Part shown: piece by piece, positions 8,321-13,048 of the stretch
Numbering within the stretch: the first letter of the stretch is position 1
Layout of the letters: each line of letters opens with the position of its first letter
Origin: Clostridiaceae bacterium
GTDB lineage: Bacteria > Bacillota > Clostridia > Monoglobales > Firm-18
DNA length: 13,048 bases
Assembly (NCBI GenBank): GCA_012511915.1
Contig: JAAZFB010000110.1
Coordinates: 1-13,048, forward strand
Direction of reading: 5' to 3'
Notes under the pieces: model-generated
Database searches by the model: none
The model's input: only the letters and a program-made list of their open reading frames with translations
Told to the model about the DNA's origin: nothing
Made by a program: the position numbers and the translations under genes

Positions 8321-9372
8321 TTCCCATGCCTTTCGATTTGGTTTATCAGTGTTGAAAGAATTTCACTTTCTTTAATTTTACTTATTACTTTACCCTTTTT
8401 AAACAGCACTGCGCACCCGTCACCGCCGGCAATTCCTATATCGGCATCTTTGGCTTCGCCCGGCCCGTTTACTACACAGCCCATCACTGCAACCTTAATA
8501 TTTTTATCTGTTTTCTCCAGCACTTTTTCCACTTGTTTTGCAATGCCCATTATATCTATTTTGCATCTGCCGCAAGTCGGGCATGATATAAGCTCCGGCC
8601 CGTATTTTACAATTCCGGTGGCCTTTAAAATTTCCTTTGCCGCCCGCACCTCTTCTATCGGACGGTCGGTAAGGGAGACCCTTATCGTGTCCCCTATTCC
8701 ATCGAGTAATAACGCCCCAATGCCGACAGACGATTTAATAATGCCCGAATATGCGGTACCCGCTTCGGTAATCCCTATATGTAAGGGGTATTTTACACGT
8801 TCGCTTATCATACGGTATGCTTTAACTGTTGTAACTACATCGGAGGCTTTGAGAGAAATTACTATATCATCAAAATCACATTCGTTTAACAGGTTTATGT
8901 GATAAAGAGCGCTTTCAACCATGGCACGAGGTGTCTTCCCGAATTTTTGTTCGGTGTCTTTGTCTATCGAACCCATGTTGACACCGATTCTTATCGGTAT
9001 GTTATGGCTTTTACATGCATTCGCCACTTGCATAACCTTTTGCTTTTCACCAATGTTCCCGGGGTTTATGCGTATTTTATCCACAGCGTTTTCAATACAT
9101 ACAAGTGCAAGACGGTAATCAAAATGAATATCAGCAACCAGCGCTGCAGTTGTCTTTTCGCGTATTATGCGTAAAGAACGTGCCGCATCCATATCATTAA
9201 TGGCAAGCCTTACAATATCACAGCCTGCATCAATTAGCTCATTAATTTGTGTGAGCGTTTTGTCAATGTCAGCTGTATCGGTGTTACACATACTTTGTAT
9301 GCAAACACCGCCGCCGCCAATCTTTATTTTCCCGACATAAACAGGCTTTGTATTTTCTCGTTGGGTTATCAT
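8317..9372 (-). CDS. ispG: 4-hydroxy-3-methylbut-2-enyl diphosphate synthase (IspG/GcpE)
   Basis: IspG converts 2-C-methyl-D-erythritol 2,4-cyclodiphosphate to HMBPP, the penultimate step of the MEP isoprenoid pathway, using a [4Fe-4S] cluster and reduced flavodoxin or ferredoxin. The 351-residue protein has the compact bacterial form: a TIM-barrel domain opening with IQSMCNTDT, with DAGCDIVRLA, ADIHFDYRLA, KIRINPGNIG and HIGITEAG, and then a C-terminal Fe-S domain. The expected cluster ligands are all present: Cys264 and Cys267 (SCPTCGR), Cys299 (MGCVVNGPGE) and Glu306. ATG 9372 overlaps the rseP stop (ATGA, 9369-9372). The nearest Shine-Dalgarno-like AGGAAGG (9387-9393) is 14 bases away, which suggests coupling to rseP translation. 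Its own TGA overlaps the polC ATG. Finding ispG between rseP and polC fits Clostridia; Bacillus has proS in that place. Confidence 0.97.
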   Translation of the reverse strand: MITQRENTKPVYVGKIKIGGGGVCIQSMCNTDTADIDKTLTQINELIDAGCDIVRLAINDMDAARSLRIIREKTTAALVADIHFDYRLALVCIENAVDKIRINPGNIGEKQKVMQVANACKSHNIPIRIGVNMGSIDKDTEQKFGKTPRAMVESALYHINLLNECDFDDIVISLKASDVVTTVKAYRMISERVKYPLHIGITEAGTAYSGIIKSSVGIGALLLDGIGDTIRVSLTDRPIEEVRAAKEILKATGIVKYGPELISCPTCGRCKIDIMGIAKQVEKVLEKTDKNIKVAVMGCVVNGPGEAKDADIGIAGGDGCAVLFKKGKVISKIKESEILSTLINQIERHGK

Positions 9373-10382
9373 TGCTTTGTAAAAAACCTTCCTATATCGT
9401 TTGTTGTTGCCAATATCATAATAATAATCAAAAGTGCAAAGCCAATAAAGTGGACAAAACCCTCTTTTTCGGGAGGGATTTTTTTGCGCCGAACCCCTTC
9501 AATTAACAAAAACAACAACCGACCACCATCAAGTGCGGGAAGAGGCAACAGGTTAAAAACACCCAAATTTATTGTAATAAATGCAGTCAAGCTTATTAAA
9601 TCCATCAGCCCTGCTTCTGCGGCAATGCCGATGTGCTGTATTATTCCCACCGGTCCGGACATATCTTTGTAACTGAGTACTCCGGAAATTAAATCAACCA
9701 GAGAAACGAGCACCGCCTTAGCGGTAAAGATTGTCATATAATATGCGGTTGATATTCGTGAAGTGAACGTCAAATCCTTAACGGAATTTGTAAAACCGAT
9801 TATATATCTATCCTCCTCATTTAGCATGGGGGTTATTTCCGTTTGCATTCTTTGCCCGTTGCGTACATATTCTATATTGATTTCCCCGCCCCTATAACGG
9901 GACATTTCAAAGGCAAAATCATTTTGAATGTTTATTGCAGCACCGTCTATACGTACTATTTCATCACCTTGTATAAGCCCTGCATGCTGTGCAGGGGAAT
10001 TGTCAAGTACAGTGTCTACTATAGGCACATATGCCTGTTGCTGGGTTTGCATTATAATAACAAACGCCAAAAAACCCAGAAGAATATTCATCAATGCGCC
10101 GGAGGCAAGTACAAGAAAACGCGGCCAAAACCCTTGATTGCCAAACGCCCTGCTGTCGTCGCTGTGTTCATCTTCACCCTCCATGTTACAAAAGCCGCCT
10201 ATGGGAAATGCGCGTAAAGAATAAAGCGTTTCGCCCTTTTGTTTTTTGAAGATGGCAGGCCCCATTCCGATTGCGAACTCCTTTACCTTTATACCTACCA
10301 TTTTAGCGGACGTAAAGTGACCGAGTTCATGTACCAATATTAACAGTAAAAATATTATTATGGCAGAAAGTGCAGTAATCAT
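9369..10382 (-). CDS. rseP: Site-2 metalloprotease RseP (intramembrane zinc protease)
   Basis: This family (YluC/RasP in Bacillus, RseP in E. coli) cleaves membrane segments of anti-sigma factors, cell-division proteins and signal peptides. From ATG 10382 the protein has 337 residues. The first membrane helix carries the zinc motif HELGH at about residues 18-22. A cytosolic loop, a second helix (about 90-112) and one PDZ domain (about 115-190, with AGLIQGDEIVRIDG) follow. The motif SGPVGI and the third zinc-ligand region NLLPLPALDGGR are near 277-288, before a final membrane helix. One PDZ domain is the usual Gram-positive layout. The start is uncertain: ATG 10382 makes an ATGA overlap with the dxr stop, like the next two junctions, while GTG 10391, three codons upstream, is also in frame. 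AAAGGAG at 10396-10402 is 4 bases from the GTG and 13 from the ATG. Neither spacing is ideal. Confidence 0.95.
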   Translation of the reverse strand: MITALSAIIIFLLLILVHELGHFTSAKMVGIKVKEFAIGMGPAIFKKQKGETLYSLRAFPIGGFCNMEGEDEHSDDSRAFGNQGFWPRFLVLASGALMNILLGFLAFVIIMQTQQQAYVPIVDTVLDNSPAQHAGLIQGDEIVRIDGAAINIQNDFAFEMSRYRGGEINIEYVRNGQRMQTEITPMLNEEDRYIIGFTNSVKDLTFTSRISTAYYMTIFTAKAVLVSLVDLISGVLSYKDMSGPVGIIQHIGIAAEAGLMDLISLTAFITINLGVFNLLPLPALDGGRLLFLLIEGVRRKKIPPEKEGFVHFIGFALLIIIMILATTNDIGRFFTKQ

Positions 10383-11533
10383 AGTAAACACTTATCTCCT
10401 TTCCCGGAACATAGTATCTCTTTTTTAATTTGTCGGTCTGTTTCTAATATGTCTTCAAGAGAGGGGTATTCAATAAAATTGTGTTTTGACAGATGCTTTT
10501 CAACTGTTGATTCAATTTCTAAAAATGAAATATCCCCTTTTAAAAACAGCGTAACCGCTGCTTCATTTGCCGCATTTAATGCAGAGGGAGCAGTGCCGCC
10601 CCTTTTACCTGCCGTTATGGCAAGCGGGAGCAGACCGAATGTGTCGGTATCCGGCTGTGAAAAAGTCAGTGATAAATTCGAAAAGTCTACCCTTTGCGCA
10701 ATCTGAATTGTACGGTTGGGATGACAGAGAGCGTATTGAATAGGTAGCCTCATATCAGCGGCACCCATTTGCGCCAAAATACTGTTGTCAGAAAATTCAA
10801 CCATTGAATGAACTGTACCTTGACGATGTATTACCACATCTATATTATCGTAAGCAACATTAAAAAGATAATGCGCCTCAATAACCTCAAACCCTTTATT
10901 TATCAAAGAGGCACTGTCTATCGTAATTTTGCTGCCCATGCTCCAAACCGGATGTTGCAGCGCCTGTGCGGCAGTAACTGCTTTCAGTTGCGCCCTGTTT
11001 TTGCCGAAAAAAGCGCCCCCCGATGCGGTTAGTATTATTCTACTGATATCGGCATTACCCGCAAGGCATTGAAAAATCGCACTGTGTTCGCTGTCTACCG
11101 GAATGATGTTTATATTATTATCTTTTGCCGCTTTTATTATTATATCCCCCGCCGCAACTAACGTTTCTTTGTTGGCAAGCAATATATCCTTTTTGCTGTT
11201 TATCGCGGCTAAAGTGGGTATTAAGCCGGCAATGCCCACTACAGAGGTAAGCACGGAATTTGCTTTGTCGAGGGTTGCGACTTCGCACAAGCCCTGAACA
11301 CCCGCAACGACTTTTGTGGGAGTATCGGCAACCGCGGTTTTAAGCTCTTTTGCAGCGACAACATCAGCGACGGCGGCAAGCAGGGGTTTATATTTTCTGA
11401 TTTGCATCTCTAACAGTTTAATGTTATTGTTTGCAGCAAGCCCCATTACATTGACATGGCGCAATTTATCGACAACCTCCAGCGCTTGCGTCCCTACAGA
11501 GCCGGTACTGCCCAATATAGTTATGTTTTTCAT
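10379..11533 (-). CDS. dxr: 1-deoxy-D-xylulose 5-phosphate reductoisomerase (Dxr/IspC)
   Basis: Dxr converts DXP to MEP with NADPH and a divalent metal, the first committed step of the MEP pathway and the target of fosmidomycin. Read from ATG 11533 (AAAGGG 7 bases upstream), the protein has 384 residues, the normal length, and opens with the NADPH motif GSTGSVGTQ. The frame is open a further 21 codons, but the extra MGLHGFFVQKF segment has no family support and a weaker start. Other conserved blocks are ANKETLV (120-126), the metal site VDSEH (Asp147, Glu149), ASGGAF, HPVWSMGSKITIDSASL, NKGFEVIEAH with Glu216, and NAANEAA. Position 236-239 reads HRQG, where many homologues have HPQS or HRQS; Gly replaces the usual Ser. 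The TGA at 10379-10381 overlaps the rseP start. The C-terminus has a small Cys pair (LCSGKGDKCLL). The call is secure. Confidence 0.97.
   Translation of the reverse strand: MKNITILGSTGSVGTQALEVVDKLRHVNVMGLAANNNIKLLEMQIRKYKPLLAAVADVVAAKELKTAVADTPTKVVAGVQGLCEVATLDKANSVLTSVVGIAGLIPTLAAINSKKDILLANKETLVAAGDIIIKAAKDNNINIIPVDSEHSAIFQCLAGNADISRIILTASGGAFFGKNRAQLKAVTAAQALQHPVWSMGSKITIDSASLINKGFEVIEAHYLFNVAYDNIDVVIHRQGTVHSMVEFSDNSILAQMGAADMRLPIQYALCHPNRTIQIAQRVDFSNLSLTFSQPDTDTFGLLPLAITAGKRGGTAPSALNAANEAAVTLFLKGDISFLEIESTVEKHLSKHNFIEYPSLEDILETDRQIKKEILCSGKGDKCLL
10396..10402 (-). promoter_or_regulatory. Ribosome binding site for rseP, inside the end of dxr
   Basis: AAAGGAG on the minus strand sits within the last dxr codons. 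It is 4 bases from GTG 10391 and 13 bases from ATG 10382. It is the strongest Shine-Dalgarno sequence in the lower half of the cluster, but it does not settle which of the two starts is used. Confidence 0.55.
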
Positions 11534-11540
11534 TACCAAA

Positions 11541-11546
11541 CCCTTT
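11541..11546 (-). promoter_or_regulatory. Ribosome binding site that sets the dxr start
   Basis: AAAGGG on the minus strand, 7 bases upstream of ATG 11533, fits the start of MKNITILGSTGS. This excludes the longer reading from 11596. The 78-base stretch 11534-11611 between cdsA and dxr otherwise holds nothing I can name. A 5-base inverted repeat (TGCAC 11571-11575, GTGCA 11585-11589) is too weak to be called a terminator. Confidence 0.65.
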
Positions 11547-11611
11547 CTATCAAACGGAATATTGAATTTTTGCACAAAAAAACCGTGCAGCCCCATAATT
11601 CAATATACCCG

Positions 11612-12421
11612 TTAGCCTATTATAAAAGGTGAAAGATTGGATACTATTAAATAAATGGTGGGAGCGGTAAAAATGACGCTATCAAACCTATCCATTATAC
11701 CACCGTGCCCGGGTATGATGTTGCCGTAATCTTTAATGCCGTATTGGCGTTTAATACGAGAAGCGGCCAAATCACCGAATTGGGATACAACAGAACAAAC
11801 AAACCCCATACCAAAAAGCAGCAAATAATTTACCGTTAAGTTAAAAAAGAATTGAACAATTATTCCGTATATCAGCATGCCGGCACAACTTCCCAAAATA
11901 CCGCCAATGCTACCCTCAACCGTTTTATTAGGGCTAATATGCGGCAATAGTTTGCGCCTTCCGAAAAACCTGCCTGTAAGGTATGCAAAGGTGTCGGTAA
12001 AAAAGGAAGTTATAAACACCGTTCAAAAAAGATATTCACCTGAAGCAAGCTGCCGTATAAACACGATATGTGTTAAAAAGAAACAAATCAACAATGTCAA
12101 AAAAAACATTTTTGAGATATCCTGTAAAGCAAGCCGGCTGTTTTTTTTCATGTATAGCGCAAACAAAGCTATTAAATAAAATAAGATGACAGGCATTAAA
12201 AGCTTTTTATCAAAAGAATATGCAAAGGTAAACGCAAACGCCGCCATAAGGCCAAGCGCTTTAAGGTGTGCTGACTTTGCCAACCCCACCGCATCGCACA
12301 TTTCAAGCAGTGCTATAAAGCTGACAATGGCTAACCCGATATTTAATATAATTGTATCTGAAAGCAAAACCGCTATAAGTGCTATCGCACCGATGATACC
12401 TGAAATGACACGTGTTTTCAT
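11612..12421 (-). CDS. cdsA: Phosphatidate cytidylyltransferase (CDP-diacylglycerol synthase), with in-frame TGA
   Basis: CdsA makes CDP-diacylglycerol from CTP and phosphatidate, the precursor of bacterial phospholipids, and is a polytopic membrane enzyme. The frame spans 269 codons from ATG 12421 (GAGGG at 12431-12435, 9 bases upstream), the usual family length. The N-terminal half has several hydrophobic helices. The C-terminal half has TDTFAYLTGRFFGRRKL, ISPNKTVEGSIGG and the full family signature at about residues 221-247 (SRIKRQYGIKDYGN, then PGHGGIMDRFD). Codon 133 is TGA (12023-12025), in ASGEYLF-stop-TVFITSFFTDT. Clostridial relatives generally have Trp there, so TGG to TGA is a one-base change. 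The frame is kept, and both halves are well conserved. Without readthrough the N-terminal fragment lacks all catalytic motifs. The GTG at 12019 has no ribosome site and is not a plausible restart. An error or a recoded stop are both possible; the gene is normally essential. Confidence 0.93.
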
Positions 12422-12452
12422 ATGATTATTCCCTCATTCGTAAAACTCAGGT

Positions 12453-13048
12453 TTATACGCCACCATATCTTCTGCTTCTGTTTTGATAATCTGTAATAGC
12501 GCGGAGTAAATGCTTTTTATTAAAATCCGGCCACAGGATGTCGGAAAACCATAGTTCCGCATATGCAGATTGCCAAAGCAAGAAATTTGACAGGCGCAAC
12601 TCTCCGCTTGGTCTTATTACTAAATCAACAGGCGGATTGTTTGCAGTATATAAATATCTTTCTATTGTTTGCTCAGTAATATCTTCGGGTTTAACACCGT
12701 CGTTAACAATACCCTTGATTGCAGTTACAAGCTCTGCCCGGGCACCGTAGTTTAACGCAATATTCAATGTCATTCCGGTGTTTTTTTCGGTTAATGCCTC
12801 GGTCTGTTTTATTTTTTCTTTTATCTGCTCGGAAAAGGGCGAGACATCACCTATTATTTTGATAACGGTATTTTTACCGCCAAGTTCTTTTTTTGCATCA
12901 GAAAGGTATTCTAACAATAATGACATAAGGTTATCTACCTCTTTTTTCGGACGGCTCCAATTTTCCGTTGAAAAGGCGTATACCGTTAACGTCTTTATTC
13001 CTAACTCCTCACAAAAGGTAGTTATTTTTTTTAATGTTTCCGCCCCGC
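12453..13048 (-). CDS. uppS: Undecaprenyl diphosphate synthase (cis-prenyltransferase), 5' end outside window
   Basis: UppS adds isopentenyl diphosphate units to farnesyl diphosphate to make the C55 lipid carrier for peptidoglycan and other wall polymers, so it uses the products of dxr and ispG in the same cluster. About 197 residues are visible, reading open through the window edge at 13048; ATG 12926 is internal, not the start. Conserved blocks are GAETLKKI, GIKTLTVYAFSTENWSRP, EVDNLMSLLLEYL, LNIALNYGARAEL, DLVIRPSGELRLSNFLLWQ and YAELWFSDILWPDF. About 40 N-terminal residues, including the catalytic Asp motif (MDGNGRWA type), lie outside the window. The TAA at 12453-12455 is 31 bases before the cdsA ATG, so the two are likely one transcript. 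The Pro in RPSGE, where many homologues have RTSGE, is a known variant. No defect is seen. Confidence 0.97.
   Translation of the reverse strand, partial: GAETLKKITTFCEELGIKTLTVYAFSTENWSRPKKEVDNLMSLLLEYLSDAKKELGGKNTVIKIIGDVSPFSEQIKEKIKQTEALTEKNTGMTLNIALNYGARAELVTAIKGIVNDGVKPEDITEQTIERYLYTANNPPVDLVIRPSGELRLSNFLLWQSAYAELWFSDILWPDFNKKHLLRAITDYQNRSRRYGGV

Noticed and set aside
11571..11589. Possible terminator between cdsA and dxr
   Set aside because: The stem is only 5 bases with a 9-base loop, and on the minus strand the T-run is in the loop, not after the stem.
11534..11596. Longer dxr starting at 11596
   Set aside because: The 21 extra codons match no Dxr feature. A good ribosome site 7 bases before ATG 11533 leads straight into the NADPH motif.
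12023..12025. Genome-wide reassignment of TGA to Trp
   Set aside because: TGA ends dxr, rseP and ispG at ATGA overlaps with the next start, and also ends gyrA and bactofilin. One internal TGA is not enough to overturn that.
1..13048. CRISPR arrays, tRNA or rRNA genes, insertion sequences, riboswitches
   Set aside because: No spaced direct repeats, cloverleaf-like segments, transposase motifs or long non-coding leaders were seen; gaps are at most about 80 bases.

Overview
The window is a moderately AT-rich, densely coded bacterial chromosome segment, most likely from an uncultured member of the Clostridia (Bacillota). The basis is a Gram-positive-type PolC replicative polymerase, the gene order uppS-cdsA-dxr-rseP-ispG-polC (a Clostridia variant of the cluster in which Bacillus carries proS before polC), a copper-amine-oxidase-type stalk-domain protein and a small bactofilin. 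No mobile element, CRISPR array, tRNA or rRNA was recognised, and no intergenic gap is longer than about 80 bases.

Two converging gene sets fill the window. On the + strand (1-2718) lie the C-terminal part of gyrA, a secreted stalk-domain protein, a two-membrane-segment protein of unknown family, and a bactofilin. They are spaced like one operon. On the - strand, read from 13048 down to 2701, lie uppS (5' end cut by the window edge), cdsA, dxr, rseP, ispG, polC and a ferredoxin-ASKHA protein related to RACo/RamA activators. Dxr and IspG are two steps of the MEP isoprenoid pathway. UppS turns its products into undecaprenyl diphosphate for the wall, CdsA makes the CDP-diacylglycerol precursor of phospholipids, RseP is a regulatory intramembrane protease, and PolC replicates the chromosome. 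The cluster thus joins envelope lipid supply to DNA replication. From dxr to polC, successive genes overlap at ATGA, which points to translational coupling (using the ATG start for rseP). The two sets meet tail to tail with an 18-base overlap and no visible terminator.

The most striking observation is that three genes carry one in-frame stop codon each while their reading frame and family conservation continue on both sides: gyrA (TAA 679-681), cdsA (TGA 12023-12025, where relatives usually have Trp) and the ferredoxin-ASKHA gene (TAA 4024-4026, inside the ferredoxin domain). None is accompanied by a frameshift. Because TAA and TGA also terminate neighbouring genes, including at tight ATGA junctions, a simple code reassignment is unlikely. 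The main explanations are base errors in a draft or metagenomic assembly, or true nonsense codons that are suppressed or read through. The sequence alone cannot decide between them.
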